From the NCBI GenBank assembly GCA_020637855.1, contig JACKJR010000005.1:1-64000 (forward strand): DNA of 64,000 nucleotides, written 5' to 3'. This stretch comes from Rhodobiaceae bacterium (GTDB taxonomy: Bacteria > Pseudomonadota > Alphaproteobacteria > Rhizobiales > Tepidamorphaceae). Position numbers and translations under genes: made by a program. Under the pieces are notes generated by a model, which made no database searches, had not been told where the DNA came from, and saw only the letters and a list, made by a program, of their open reading frames with translations. Below, piece by piece: positions 25,525 to 40,984 of this stretch. Position 1 is the first letter of the stretch, and each line of letters starts with the position of its first letter.

Positions 25525-27084
25525 GTGGCGGAAAGCTACGACATTTTCGTCATTGGAGGCGGCATTAACGGCTGCGGCATCGCCCGTGATGCGGCGGGCC
25601 GCGGGTATTCGGTCTGCCTTGCGGAAATGAACGATCTCGCCAGCGGGACATCCTCAGGCTCGACGAAGCTCGTCCACGGCGGTTTGCGTTATCTGGAGTT
25701 CTACGAATTCCGCCTGGTGCGCGAGGCCTTGATCGAAAGGGAGCTGCTATGGCGGAACGCCCCGCACATCATTCATGCGATGCGGTTTATCCTGCCGCAT
25801 CACTCGGGCCTTCGCCCGGCATGGATTCTGCGGGTCGGGCTGTTCCTCTACGATCACCTGGGCGGGCGCAAGCTTCTGCCGCCAACCCGGACTCTGGATT
25901 TATCGAGCGACCCGCTCGGCGGTCCTCTGAAGCCGGAGTTCACAAAGGGTTTTGAATACTCCGATTGCTGGGTCGATGATGCGCGTTTCGTTGTGCTCAA
26001 CGCGCGCGACGCCGCCGATCGCGGCGCGGACATTTTAACGCGAAGCAAAGTGACTGGTGCGCTCGGCAGCGATCGGGGATGGACGATAACAGTTTCCGAT
26101 GAGCTGTCCGGCAGGCAGCGAACGGTTCACGCGCGTGCACTTGTCAATGCGGCGGGTCCCTGGGTCGATGAGGTGTTGCGCGGCGCCGCCGGGCACAATG
26201 ACGCCCACAATGTCCGTCTCGTGAAAGGCAGCCACGTCGTTGTCCCGAAGCTCTATGATCACGACCGCTGCTACATTTTCCAGAACAGCGACGGACGGAT
26301 CATCTTCGCCATTCCCTACGAGGACGATTTCACGCTGCTTGGCACCACCGATCTCGACTATGAGGGCGATCCCGGTGAAGCCCGGACTACGCCGGATGAG
26401 ATAACCTACATTTGTGCCTCGGCTTCGGAATATTTCCGCGCGAACGTATCGCCGGACAGTGTCGTGTGGACCTATTCCGCCGTGCGTCCGCTTTATGATG
26501 ACGGCGCCAGCAAGGCGCAGGAGGCGACCCGCGACTATGTCCTGACAACGGACACCTCCGCCGGAGCGCCGCTGTTCAACGTTTTCGGTGGCAAGATCAC
26601 GACCTACCGGCGTCTGGCGGAAGCAATGCTCGAACGCATTGAAACGGAACTCGGTGCCCGCAAAGCCGCATGGACTGCGGATGCCGCGCTGCCGGGAGGC
26701 GACATGGATACCGATGGCCCGGCCAAGCTGAAGCGCGAGCTTGCAGCTGGCTATCCATGGTTGCCAGCGGCGCTCGCGGCACGGCTGGTTCGTCTGTACG
26801 GTACCTGCGTCCGCGACATTCTCGGCGAGGCTGCAGGCCTGGCCGACATGGGCAGGCATTTTGGCGCGAACCTCTATGAACGCGAATTGCGCTGGCTGAT
26901 CGAGAATGAATGGGCCCGCACGGCGGAAGATGTTCTGTGGCGGCGGACCAAACTCGGCCTGCGTCTGCAGGGTGAATCAGTCAGGGAGATCGAGCGCTTC
27001 ATGGATGCCGCAACCGCGCAGCTGCTTGCAGATGCCGGCAAGGAAAAATCCGCAAGTCCGGGCTTCGGTCCGGCAGCGGCATGA
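25525..27084 (+). CDS. glpD: Aerobic glycerol-3-phosphate dehydrogenase
   Basis: About 519 residues; oxidises glycerol-3-phosphate to dihydroxyacetone phosphate at the inner membrane, passing electrons to quinone. FAD dinucleotide fold at the N-terminus (DIFVIGGGINGCGIARDAAGRG), then SGTSSGSTKLVHGGLRYLE, and the C-terminal GGKITTYRRLAEAML are GlpD hallmarks. A GTG at 25525 is preferred because AAGGGAGG lies ten bases upstream; an ATG at 25486 would add 13 residues. First structural gene of the glycerol operon glpD-glpSTPQ-DUF2160-glpV. Confidence 0.93.
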   Translation: MAESYDIFVIGGGINGCGIARDAAGRGYSVCLAEMNDLASGTSSGSTKLVHGGLRYLEFYEFRLVREALIERELLWRNAPHIIHAMRFILPHHSGLRPAWILRVGLFLYDHLGGRKLLPPTRTLDLSSDPLGGPLKPEFTKGFEYSDCWVDDARFVVLNARDAADRGADILTRSKVTGALGSDRGWTITVSDELSGRQRTVHARALVNAAGPWVDEVLRGAAGHNDAHNVRLVKGSHVVVPKLYDHDRCYIFQNSDGRIIFAIPYEDDFTLLGTTDLDYEGDPGEARTTPDEITYICASASEYFRANVSPDSVVWTYSAVRPLYDDGASKAQEATRDYVLTTDTSAGAPLFNVFGGKITTYRRLAEAMLERIETELGARKAAWTADAALPGGDMDTDGPAKLKRELAAGYPWLPAALAARLVRLYGTCVRDILGEAAGLADMGRHFGANLYERELRWLIENEWARTAEDVLWRRTKLGLRLQGESVREIERFMDAATAQLLADAGKEKSASPGFGPAAA

Positions 27085-27182
27085 GATGGATGAAATGACC
27101 CAGCGACATGAAAACATTCGCGAGGTTCGATGGCGGGTATTCGGCCGGTGCGCATGGGCGTATGGCCGGGAGAGGCGGCGCC

Positions 27183-28268
27183 ATGCTTGAGCTGCGCCAA
27201 GTATCCAAGATTGTTGGCGGCGAAACCCACATCGACGATGTTTCGCTGACGCTGGAATCAGGCACGCTTAATGTACTGCTGGGCCCGACCCTGTCGGGCA
27301 AGACGACGCTGATGCGTCTCATGGCCGGCCTCGAGCAGCCGACCGGGGGCAGCGTTCATGTCGACGGGCAGGACGTGACGGGCTGGCCTGTCCAGAAGCG
27401 CAATGTCGCCATGGTCTACCAGCAGTTCATCAACTACCCGACACTGAGCGTTTACGAGAACATTGCCTCGCCGCTGCGCGTGGCGGGTGTTGCCAAATCC
27501 GAAATCGAGACCCGTGTCAGACAGGCGGCGGACCTGCTCCAGCTCGGCCCCTACCTGGATCGCACGCCGCTGCAATTGTCCGGCGGCCAGCAGCAGCGCA
27601 CCGCACTGGCACGCGCGCTGGTCAAGGGCGCCGACCTCGTGTTGCTCGACGAACCGCTCGCCAATCTCGACTACAAGCTGCGTGAGGAGTTGCGCGCCGA
27701 GTTGCCGCGCATCTTTGCGGAGTCGGGCGCGATCTTCGTCTACGCGACGACGGAACCCTCCGAGGCCCTTCTGCTCGGCGGCAACACCGCGACCCTGCAT
27801 CAGGGCCGCGTGACCCAGTTCGGGCCGACCATCGATGTCTACCGTGACCCCGCAGATTTGACGACGGCGCGGACGTTCTCCGATCCACCGCTCAACACGA
27901 TTGCCGCGCGCAAGGCCGGCAAGGACCTTCTGATCGGTGCCTCGCAGCGCAAATCGAAGCTGCCGGCCGGGGCGCCCTCGCTGCCTGATGGTGATTATAC
28001 CGTTGCGTTTCATCCCCACCATCTCGTGCTCAAGAGTCCCGGGCGAGGTGCGCTGAAATTCACCGGCCAGGTAGCCGTTACCGAACTGACCGGTTCGGAA
28101 AGCTTCATACATGTGGATGTTGATGGCGCGCGCTGGGTTTCTCTGGTCCACGGCGTCCACACCCTTTCCGTCGGCGCTTTGGTTGACGTTTTTGTCGACC
28201 CGCGCCGTTTCATGCTGTTTGCGGCCGATGGGCACCTTGCCCGGCCTGCGCAGCGGATTGCAGCGTGA
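27183..28268 (+). CDS. glpS: Glycerol ABC transporter ATPase, H-loop variant
   Basis: 361 residues with an N-terminal nucleotide-binding domain and a C-terminal TOBE-like regulatory domain. Walker A GPTLSGKTT (34-42), Q-loop MVYQQFINYP, canonical signature LSGGQ (132-136) and Walker B LLDEP (D156-E157) are present. The switch histidine is missing: the usual VTHD reads ATTE, with Thr at 190. Its partner GlpT has the histidine but lost the signature, so the pair should form one working and one degenerate ATP site. Known relatives in Rhizobium leguminosarum import glycerol as GlpSTPQV. ATG at 27183 replaces a longer frame from 27108. Confidence 0.9.
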   Translation: MLELRQVSKIVGGETHIDDVSLTLESGTLNVLLGPTLSGKTTLMRLMAGLEQPTGGSVHVDGQDVTGWPVQKRNVAMVYQQFINYPTLSVYENIASPLRVAGVAKSEIETRVRQAADLLQLGPYLDRTPLQLSGGQQQRTALARALVKGADLVLLDEPLANLDYKLREELRAELPRIFAESGAIFVYATTEPSEALLLGGNTATLHQGRVTQFGPTIDVYRDPADLTTARTFSDPPLNTIAARKAGKDLLIGASQRKSKLPAGAPSLPDGDYTVAFHPHHLVLKSPGRGALKFTGQVAVTELTGSESFIHVDVDGARWVSLVHGVHTLSVGALVDVFVDPRRFMLFAADGHLARPAQRIAA

Positions 28269-28280
28269 GGAGGCGGATCG

Positions 28281-29354
<1,074 letters not shown>

Positions 29355-29358
29355 CGCC

Positions 29359-31019
<1,661 letters not shown>

Positions 31020-31031
31020 GGAGAGACAATC

Positions 31032-31313
31032 ATGGATCTCACATGGATGGCATGGACGTGGCAGACGGCGTCCTTCTTTGCCGCGATCGCCCTGATGATC
31101 GCTGGCATGGCGGTTTGGGAATGGGCGCGTCCCGGCGGCGCTCCGCGCCACGGTGTCCTCGGTCTCGACACGACCCGCGGCGACAGGTTGTTCGTTTCGC
31201 TTCTCAGCAGTGCCTACATCCATCTGGGTTGGCTGGCTCTCATGACCGGCCCCTTGTGGTGGGCGACGCTGATCTCGTTTGTCTTCGCCATAGCGGTCTT
31301 CCGCTGGGTGTGA
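31032..31313 (+). CDS. DUF2160 small membrane protein of the glycerol transporter operon
   Basis: 93 residues with a helix near 12-32 and further hydrophobic stretches near 55-92 (FVSLLSSAYIHLGWLALMTGPLWWATLISFVFAIAVF). The middle (RPGGAPRHGVLGLDTTRGDRLFVS) is the DUF2160 pattern. Members are always seen between glpQ and glpV homologues, implying an accessory subunit of the transporter; the function is not known to me. AGGAGAG precedes the ATG. Confidence 0.85.
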   Translation: MDLTWMAWTWQTASFFAAIALMIAGMAVWEWARPGGAPRHGVLGLDTTRGDRLFVSLLSSAYIHLGWLALMTGPLWWATLISFVFAIAVFRWV

Positions 31314-31332
31314 GGGGCGACTTTCAAGAATT

Positions 31333-31360
31333 GCCGCAGGCCGAATTTCCGGCCCGCGGC
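31333..31360 (+). repeat. Stem-loop between the DUF2160 gene and glpV
   Basis: GCCGCAGGCC (31333-31342) pairs with GGCCCGCGGC (31351-31360) across eight bases, with one internal A-C mismatch. There is no T-run, so it may be an mRNA-stability or processing element separating membrane-subunit and binding-protein messages rather than a terminator. Confidence 0.45.
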
Positions 31361-31452
31361 TGGCCCGATCCGGAGCATTTTGCGGGCTTCGGAACCGGGG
31401 AAACCGAACACGATAGTTTCGTGTGCAAAACCGCAGTGGGAGGAAGCAACCA

Positions 31453-33183
<1,731 letters not shown>

Positions 33184-33224
33184 GCCACGGCTGGCCTGAA
33201 CGGCTTGATAGCCGAACGAAACAG

Positions 33225-33247
33225 ACCGGGGCGCATTGCGCCCCGGT
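33225..33247 (+). terminator. Strong hairpin after glpV
   Basis: ACCGGGGCGC-ATT-GCGCCCCGGT forms a perfect ten-base-pair stem 42 bases after the glpV stop, between convergent glpV and yqaA. No T-run on either side, but the position fits the end of both messages. Confidence 0.55.
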
Positions 33248-33259
33248 TGCATATGGGGA

Positions 33260-33706
33260 CTAGAGGATGGCCAGCGCGCTTGCGGCGATCGCCGCGTAGC
33301 GGAGGCATTTCGCGAACGCCACGATTACAAGAAAAGGCAGAAACGGCACACGCATCATGCCGGCAACGACGGTCAGCGGATCGCCGATGACCGGAACCCA
33401 GGATGCCAGCAGCGACCAGAGCCCGAAACGGTCGTACCAGCGCTGCGCCTGCGCCATTGCGGTTTCGCTTACGGGAAAGCGTGGATGGTTCCGGTAGCGG
33501 TCGAGAAAACGGCCGATCGCCCAGTTGACCAGCGAGCCGAGCGTGTTTCCGGCCGTTGCAACGCCAACGGCCAGCGCGACCGGGACAAGCTGGAGGCCAA
33601 GCAGACCGGCAAGGACACCTTCGGATGTTCCTGGCAGCAGCGTTGCAGAGGTAAAGGCGGAAACAAACAGACCCGCGAGCGGGGCGAGCAGAGTATCGGC
33701 GGGCAT
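33260..33706 (-). CDS. yqaA: YqaA-family (VTT/SNARE-associated) membrane protein
   Basis: 148 residues with about four helices. Family pattern: GNTLGSLVNWAIGR near 60-73 and RFGLWSLLASWVPVIGDPLTVVAGMMRVP near 95-122, the re-entrant VTT motif region related to DedA. Possible lipid or ion handling; function unsettled. It lies on the opposite strand between glpV and glpK, splitting the glycerol genes, so glpK must have its own promoter in the 142-base gap. ATG at 33706 follows GGAAAG; a longer start at 33784 would run towards the glpK promoter. Confidence 0.82.
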   Translation of the reverse strand: MPADTLLAPLAGLFVSAFTSATLLPGTSEGVLAGLLGLQLVPVALAVGVATAGNTLGSLVNWAIGRFLDRYRNHPRFPVSETAMAQAQRWYDRFGLWSLLASWVPVIGDPLTVVAGMMRVPFLPFLVIVAFAKCLRYAAIAASALAIL

Positions 33707-33848
33707 GGGCAAGACTTTCCGGGCGGTTTGCGCCGGTATAGAAAAAGCAACAGGCCCGCGCCAGACGCGGAGCAGTTCCAGCAAAAGCGGATACCGTTTT
33801 TGCGTCCGGAATTGCGTAAGAACAAGAACTCTATGACGGGAGGAACAG

Positions 33849-35339
33849 GTGAGCGGTTATATTCTTGCCATCGATCAGGGCACGACGTCCTCACGCGCGA
33901 TCGTATTTGACGACACCTATTCGATCCGTGGTGTCGGGCAGGAGGAATTCACCCAGCACTTCCCCAAATCCGGCTGGGTCGAACATGACGCCGACGAGAT
34001 CTGGTCGTCCACGGTAAACACGATCCGCTCGGCGATTTCCGCTGCCGGTATTTCGGCATCGGACATTGCGGCGGTCGGCATCACCAACCAGCGCGAGACA
34101 ACCGTTCTGTGGGACCGCAAGACGGGATATCCCGTCCACCGCGCCATCGTCTGGCAGGACCGCCGCACGGCGGAGGTTTGCGCCCGGCTGAAAGCCGAGG
34201 GTGCCGAACCAGACGTGACGGCGAAGACCGGTCTGCTGCTCGATCCCTATTTCTCCGGCACCAAGCTCGCCTGGATACTCGACAATGTTGATGGCGCGCG
34301 CGCCCGCGCCGAGGCTGGCGAGCTGGCTTTCGGCACGGTCGATACATGGATCTTGTGGAAGCTGACCGGCGGCCGGGTGCATGCAACCGATGCGACCAAC
34401 GCTTCGCGCACCATGCTGATGAATATCCACACCGGCGAATGGGACGCGGGCCTGCTGAACCTGTTGCGCGTGCCCGCAACCGTGTTGCCGGAGATTTGCG
34501 ACAGCGCGCATGACTTTGGCCTGTGCGAGAAGGACATCTTCGGGGCCGCCGTGCCCGTCTGCGGCATCGCCGGCGACCAGCAGGCGGCGACCGTCGGCCA
34601 GGCCTGCTTTGCGCCGGGCATGATGAAGTCGACTTATGGCACCGGCTGTTTCGCGCTGCTGAATACCGGCAGCGACGCCGTGCCATCGCAGAACCGCTTG
34701 CTGACGACCATTGCCTACCGCATCGGCGGCAATACGACCTACGCACTGGAAGGCTCGATCTTCGTCGCCGGTGCCGCCGTGCAATGGCTGCGCGATGGCC
34801 TCGGCATCGTCAAACACGCGTCTGACACCGGCAAGATGGCCGAAGCTGCCGATCCGCATCAGGACGTTTATCTTGTGCCGGCCTTCACTGGCCTCGGAGC
34901 GCCGCACTGGGATGCGGATGCGCGCGGCGCGATATTCGGGCTCACCCGTGGCACCGGTCCCAACGAGCTTGCCCGCGCGGCGCTTGAATCGGTTTGTTAC
35001 CAGACCGTCGATCTGCTCGAAGCTATGCGCGCTGATTGGGAAGGCAGCGGTGATACCGTGCTGCGTGTCGATGGCGGTATGGTCGCCAGCGACTGGACCA
35101 TGCAATGCCTCGCCGACATGCTCGACGCGCCGGTCGACCGGCCCACGATTCTTGAAACCACAGCGCTTGGCGCGGCCTGGCTTGCAGGCTTCAAGGCAGG
35201 CGTATGGCCGGACATGGATGGCTTTGCGGCAAGCTGGAAACGCGAGCGCCGTTTCGAGCCGGCAATGGACAAGACTGAAAGGAGCCGCAAGATTGGCGGT
35301 TGGCGTGATGCCGTGCGCCGCACTTTGTCGACATCTTGA
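33849..35339 (+). CDS. glpK: Glycerol kinase
   Basis: 496 residues; phosphorylates imported glycerol to glycerol-3-phosphate, substrate of GlpD. FGGY-family hallmarks: [13 protein letters not shown] at 8-20, [15 protein letters not shown] near 78-92, GIAGDQQAA and [12 protein letters not shown] near 240-265, and [15 protein letters not shown] near 350. GTG at 33849 has GGGAGGAACAG just upstream. Separated from the rest of the glp genes by antisense yqaA. The pcaD gene begins only 26 bases after it, so read-through from glpK into pcaD-pcaB is likely. Confidence 0.95.
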   Translation: MSGYILAIDQGTTSSRAIVFDDTYSIRGVGQEEFTQHFPKSGWVEHDADEIWSSTVNTIRSAISAAGISASDIAAVGITNQRETTVLWDRKTGYPVHRAIVWQDRRTAEVCARLKAEGAEPDVTAKTGLLLDPYFSGTKLAWILDNVDGARARAEAGELAFGTVDTWILWKLTGGRVHATDATNASRTMLMNIHTGEWDAGLLNLLRVPATVLPEICDSAHDFGLCEKDIFGAAVPVCGIAGDQQAATVGQACFAPGMMKSTYGTGCFALLNTGSDAVPSQNRLLTTIAYRIGGNTTYALEGSIFVAGAAVQWLRDGLGIVKHASDTGKMAEAADPHQDVYLVPAFTGLGAPHWDADARGAIFGLTRGTGPNELARAALESVCYQTVDLLEAMRADWEGSGDTVLRVDGGMVASDWTMQCLADMLDAPVDRPTILETTALGAAWLAGFKAGVWPDMDGFAASWKRERRFEPAMDKTERSRKIGGWRDAVRRTLSTS

Positions 35340-35365
35340 AATCCAACACCTGAGAGATACCGCTG

Positions 35366-36193
35366 ATGACATCCAGTCCGCCGCTCACGTTCGCCCGCGT
35401 CAACGGCGTGAACATCCATTACGCATTGCGCGAACCGGCAGGAGGATCAGCAGACAGGCCGGCTTTGGTCTTCATCAATTCACTTGGTACCGATTTCCGC
35501 ATCTGGAACGCGGTTGCCGGTGCCTTCGCCGATAAGTGGACAATCGTCCTGCATGACAAGCGCGGCCACGGGCTGTCGGAACTGACGCCGTTCCCCTATG
35601 CGATGGATGATCACGTCGGCGATGTGCTTGCCCTGCTCGATCATCTGGGCGTGCAAAGCTTCATACCCGTAGGCGTTTCGGTCGGCGGCATGATCTCCAT
35701 GGGGTTGCTGCATCGTGCGCCCGAACGCATTCCCGCAGCAGTACTGTGCGACACCGGCCACAGGATCGGCACCAACGAGATATGGGACGCGCGCATCGAC
35801 ACCGCGCTGAACAAGGGCATCGAGCCGATGGCCGACGCGGTGATGGAGCGCTGGTTCCCGCAGCACTACCGCGAAAGCCATCCGGCCGAACTCGCAGGCT
35901 GGAGAGCCATGCTGACGCGCGGGCCGGCTGAAGGCTATGCCGGAACATCCGCAGCGCTGCGCGAAGCCGATTACACCGGCACAGTGCCGGACATTTCGGT
36001 TCCCGTCCTGTGCATCACTGGCGAGAACGACCTCGCGACGCCGCCGGAGCTTGGCAAGGCCCTGGCAGGGCTGATCCCCGGCGCCGAATACGCCCAGGTC
36101 GATGGGTCGGGGCACCTGCCGATGATCGACAACGCCGATGCCGTCATCGCCTTGTTGAAGCCGTTCCTCGAGCGCGCAGGTGGCGGTGCATGA
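35366..36193 (+). CDS. pcaD: 3-oxoadipate enol-lactonase
   Basis: 275-residue alpha/beta hydrolase: catalytic Ser in GVSVGGMIS (near 104-112), Asp near 219 (CITGENDLATP) and His near 247 (DGSGHLPMID). The start NGVNIHYALRE and FINSLGTDFRIWN are PcaD-like. Hydrolyses the enol-lactone to 3-oxoadipate in the protocatechuate branch. Its stop overlaps pcaB's ATG by four bases. Other alpha/beta hydrolases look similar; the pcaB neighbour supports this call. Confidence 0.87.
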   Translation: MTSSPPLTFARVNGVNIHYALREPAGGSADRPALVFINSLGTDFRIWNAVAGAFADKWTIVLHDKRGHGLSELTPFPYAMDDHVGDVLALLDHLGVQSFIPVGVSVGGMISMGLLHRAPERIPAAVLCDTGHRIGTNEIWDARIDTALNKGIEPMADAVMERWFPQHYRESHPAELAGWRAMLTRGPAEGYAGTSAALREADYTGTVPDISVPVLCITGENDLATPPELGKALAGLIPGAEYAQVDGSGHLPMIDNADAVIALLKPFLERAGGGA

Positions 36194-37527
36194 GTGTGAC
36201 ACCTCTCGACTCGGCCCTGTTCTCCGGCAGTCTCAATGACCCGCAGGTGTCGCAACTGTTCAACGATGGCGCCCGGATACGCGCGATGCTGCGCGTCGAG
36301 GCAGCGCTTGCACGGGCACAGGGCGCACTGGGGGTCATTCCGGAAGAGGCGGCCGATATCATTGAGCGCACCTGTTCGGCATGGGCGCCCGAACCCGAGG
36401 GTTTCGCCGGCGCAACCGCACGCGACGGGGTTCCGGTTCCAGCACTTGTCGCGGGGCTTCGCGAGGCGGTGGGCGAGCCGCACGCGACCCATGTTCATTA
36501 CGGTGCCACCAGCCAGGACATTGCCGATACCGCCTTCGTTCTGTGTTTGAGAAGTGCGCTCGATGTGATCGGGCCACGCCTCGATGATCTCTGTGCAACG
36601 CTGGCGAACCTTGCCGATGCGCATCGCCCCACGCTGTGTCTCTCGCGGACCCGCGGCATGCAGGCGGTGCCGACGGTATTCGGGTTGAAAGCGGCGAACT
36701 GGCTAGCGCAGGTCGCGCGGGCGCGTGATGAACTGGCAGAGGTCCGCAAGACCGCTCTGGTGCTCTCGCTGGGCGGGGCGGCGGGCACCATGGCCGCACT
36801 CGGGCCGCAGGCGTTTGAAACAGCCGGCGCCATGGGGAATGTTCTCAAGCTCGAAGTCGCATCGACGCCCTGGCACGCTCAGCGCGACAGATTGACAGTT
36901 GCGGCGGGCTGGATGGCCCGGATGTGCGGGGCGCTCGGCAAGATGGGTGCCGACATGGCCATCCTTGCCCAGTCGGAGGTCGGCGAGATCACTTTCGAGG
37001 GGGCTGGAGGCTCGTCCACCATGCCCAACAAGGCCAATCCTGTCGCAGCCGAAATCCTTGTTGCGCTTGCCCGTTTGACGGCTGCGCTGACCGGGCCTAT
37101 GCATGAAACCCAGGTCGCGGCCAATGAACGCGACGGCAGCGCGTGGATGCTGGAATGGCTGGCGCTGCCGCAAATGGTCTGTGCGGCGGGCAGCGCGAGT
37201 GCGCGCGCACTTGATGCCGTGCGCACGCTGCGCATCGATCAGACCCGGATGCGCGCCAATCTCGACGCATCGAACGGGTTAGTGCTGGCAGAAGCTGCGA
37301 CGTTTGCGCTGATGGATGCGGGTTTTGACCGCACCGTGGCCACCGGTCTCGTCAAGCAGGCCTGCAGCCGGACCTGCGGTGATACGCATATGGTCGACGC
37401 CTTGCGGGAACTGGCGGATGAAACGGATGTCGATTGGGATTGTCTGCGAAATCCCGCCAATGCCATTGGTCAGGCCGATGCCCTGATCGACCGGGCACTT
37501 GCGGAAGCCGGTATCGGACAGGACTGA
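36190..37527 (+). CDS. pcaB: 3-carboxy-cis,cis-muconate cycloisomerase
   Basis: 445 residues of the fumarase/aspartase superfamily with the catalytic loop GSSTMPNKANP near residues 276-286, and HVHYGATSQDIADTA near 100-114. Forms gamma-carboxymuconolactone in protocatechuate catabolism, one step before the PcaC/PcaD steps. The ATG at 36190 overlaps the pcaD stop; a longer frame within pcaD is discarded. Usual rhizobial order is pcaDCHGB; here pcaC, pcaH and pcaG are absent between D and B. Convergent with pobA. Confidence 0.92.
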   Translation: MSVTPLDSALFSGSLNDPQVSQLFNDGARIRAMLRVEAALARAQGALGVIPEEAADIIERTCSAWAPEPEGFAGATARDGVPVPALVAGLREAVGEPHATHVHYGATSQDIADTAFVLCLRSALDVIGPRLDDLCATLANLADAHRPTLCLSRTRGMQAVPTVFGLKAANWLAQVARARDELAEVRKTALVLSLGGAAGTMAALGPQAFETAGAMGNVLKLEVASTPWHAQRDRLTVAAGWMARMCGALGKMGADMAILAQSEVGEITFEGAGGSSTMPNKANPVAAEILVALARLTAALTGPMHETQVAANERDGSAWMLEWLALPQMVCAAGSASARALDAVRTLRIDQTRMRANLDASNGLVLAEAATFALMDAGFDRTVATGLVKQACSRTCGDTHMVDALRELADETDVDWDCLRNPANAIGQADALIDRALAEAGIGQD

Positions 37528-37597
37528 ACCGAAGCGCTTGCAGGAAAGATGCCGGGCGGTCTGTCATCTGCAAGCTCGGCAAGGCGCACATGATCGG

Positions 37598-38791
<1,194 letters not shown>

Positions 38792-38871
38792 TCACTATTG
38801 CAGACAATGGCGGGCATTCACACTGGGCGGTGGAACCCGAAAATGTGGCAATTGAGGAAAGGTCTCGGTAA

Positions 38872-38898
38872 GTAAAAGCCATTTATACGTACTTTTAC
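38872..38898. promoter_or_regulatory. Inverted repeat in the pobA / secreted-protein divergent spacer
   Basis: GTAAAAG (38872-38878) faces CTTTTAC (38892-38898) across 13 bases, 105 bases before pobA and about 100 before the secreted-protein gene. Could be an operator for either. The remainder of the 228-base spacer shows nothing else. Confidence 0.3.
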
Positions 38899-38995
38899 CT
38901 ATGGCGCCTCGGTTGTGCTGCCCCGATGTCGTGGCGTAAGCTCCCGACCAGCGGGGGCACCACGACCGGGAAACCGGCCAAAGGTGAGGAAGGCC

Positions 38996-40984
38996 ATGAG
39001 AGGGATTTCCGCGAAGCGGATCACCTCGGCGCGGCAAGCAGGGCGTTTTTTTCGCTCATTAAGTCTTGTTGCGGCGTTTGCCACAGCGGCACTGATCAAT
39101 TCTCAACAATCAGCTAGGGCACAGGACACCGAGTGGGAAGGGATCATGTATCCCGGCCAGCTCGTGGTGACCGGATTCCCGGGAACATATATTCCCGGCG
39201 AAGAGGTCCCGCCCGGACCCGAAATTATCGACGAGACGCTGATCGACCCGGAACGGCCGGCGGTCCGCATCCTCGATGTTTCCTTTCCTGAAGATCCGCC
39301 CTCAGGCCAGCAGATCGACGCGCCGACGCATTTTTCGGTCCCCGTCTCCCAGACCGGCCTGGTTTTCGGCACGGCGCTCGACGATCTCAAGTACCCCAAC
39401 ATCTATGTCACGGCGACCTCGGCTTTTGGCCTGCACATCGTGCTGCCGGATGCTGACGGCGACGGACGCCCCGAACGCTTGATGAATGGTGCGCCCGGCG
39501 CTTCGTTCATGGAAGGCCAGTGGGGTTCTGCCGATCCCGCAGGCGGCCCCGGTTCGGTCTGGAAGATCGACGGACGTACAGGTGAAGTCAGCCTGTTCGC
39601 CAACATCGCGCTCGACGGCTTTGCCAATACCGGCGCCGGCCTTGGCAATATCGTCTTCTATTCCCGCCGCGGCATGTTTTACGTGTCCGATCGCGACACT
39701 GGCATGATCCATCGGCTCGACCGCAACGGTAACGATCTCGGCACCTTCGACCATGGCGTCGCGGGCCGCTCGGCTGCCGGTATGAGCGCGCAAGCCTTTG
39801 ATCCGGCAAACCGGCTGGACATCCAGGACGGCGCGTTCAACGTGAACGATTCCTCCACCTGGGCAATGCCCGATCCCCGCCGCCGCGTGTGGGGTCTGGC
39901 TGTTCATGGAGACAGGCTCTATTACGCTGTCGCCGCCGGTCCGCAGATCTGGTCGGTCGGCATCAACGCCGACGGCAGCTTCGCCGGCGATCCGCGCTGG
40001 GAGCTTGATGTGCCCCCGGCGCCGAAGCCGTTCGAGATTTCCGACATCGTTTTCGATCCGCAGGGGCGCATGATCCTCGCGCAGCGCGGCACCGAGACAG
40101 GCGGTTACGACTACAAGATCTTCGCATCCGAAGGCGAAGCCCGTGTGCTGCGCTTCGTGCTCGAGAATCCGGACGATCCGGCAACGCCGTCGCGTTGGGT
40201 CGAGGAGCCGGACGAATACGCCATCGGCTTCCGCGGTGAGTTGCGCAACGCCAATGGTGGCGTGACTATCAATTACGACTACACCAAGGACAATTACCTC
40301 AACACCGGCGCATGCGGCGGCTACCTCTGGTCGACGGGCGAACAGCTCCGCAATCCGGAAGAGCCGACGATGCAGGACGTGCTGCGTCCTGGTGGCGCGC
40401 TGGAGATCAACGGTCTGCAGGGCAATGCTTTGCCCTTGGTACGGCCGCTCAACGTGCCGCCTTTCGGTGCCTATTTCGCTGACTTTGACGGCGAGACGGG
40501 CGATCCCGATACATTCGGCCATATGGGCGATGTGGAAGCCTTCAGGGTCTGTGAAGGCCCGTTCCGGCCGCCGGTGGATTATGGCGGCGATCCGGTTCCG
40601 CGCGACCGTGCCTGCCTGACGATCGAACGGCGCTGGAGCTGCGAGGTTGGCCCGGACGGGCGCTATTACAAGCTTCACGTCCGCAACCGCTCCAGCCTGC
40701 CGCTCGACACGGTGCAGACGACGACGCCGACGCCCGGCTTCTCGGTTGTGCCGCGGCGCCAGCCGCTTGGCGATGGCCACTTCTCCGTTGAGGTCGATGG
40801 TCCGCTTGGCAACTGGTTCGAGATGGATGTCTGCCTGTACCGTGGCGCAGATGCGGCCACAGGCGGCACCTTCCCGTGCTGCAAGGCGACTGTCGTCGAC
40901 GTCTATCCGGAATTCCTCTGTGAGGGACCGGACGGCGGAATACTTGACGACGAAGAGCTCGACGCTCTGTGGCTCGGGGAGTGA
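38996..40984 (+). CDS. Large secreted protein A with C-terminal CC-containing domain, unknown
   Basis: 662 residues. Signal peptide of about 45 residues with a long basic N-region (MRGISAKRITSARQAGRFFR), cut near ARAQD. Residues about 45-530 look like a beta-propeller or NHL-type surface: repeated short strands such as GSVWKIDGRTGEVSLFA, GMFYVSDRDTGMIHRLDRNG, RVWGLAVHGDRLYYAVAAG; a DADGDGRPE loop near 155 could bind calcium. Residues 540-642 carry a cysteine pattern (C540, C548 region, C628-C629, C642) that also occurs in the next gene. ATG at 38996 follows GAGGAAGG. The stop shares one base with the next start (TGATG), so both proteins are made together. Function unknown. Confidence 0.8.
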   Translation: MRGISAKRITSARQAGRFFRSLSLVAAFATAALINSQQSARAQDTEWEGIMYPGQLVVTGFPGTYIPGEEVPPGPEIIDETLIDPERPAVRILDVSFPEDPPSGQQIDAPTHFSVPVSQTGLVFGTALDDLKYPNIYVTATSAFGLHIVLPDADGDGRPERLMNGAPGASFMEGQWGSADPAGGPGSVWKIDGRTGEVSLFANIALDGFANTGAGLGNIVFYSRRGMFYVSDRDTGMIHRLDRNGNDLGTFDHGVAGRSAAGMSAQAFDPANRLDIQDGAFNVNDSSTWAMPDPRRRVWGLAVHGDRLYYAVAAGPQIWSVGINADGSFAGDPRWELDVPPAPKPFEISDIVFDPQGRMILAQRGTETGGYDYKIFASEGEARVLRFVLENPDDPATPSRWVEEPDEYAIGFRGELRNANGGVTINYDYTKDNYLNTGACGGYLWSTGEQLRNPEEPTMQDVLRPGGALEINGLQGNALPLVRPLNVPPFGAYFADFDGETGDPDTFGHMGDVEAFRVCEGPFRPPVDYGGDPVPRDRACLTIERRWSCEVGPDGRYYKLHVRNRSSLPLDTVQTTTPTPGFSVVPRRQPLGDGHFSVEVDGPLGNWFEMDVCLYRGADAATGGTFPCCKATVVDVYPEFLCEGPDGGILDDEELDALWLGE

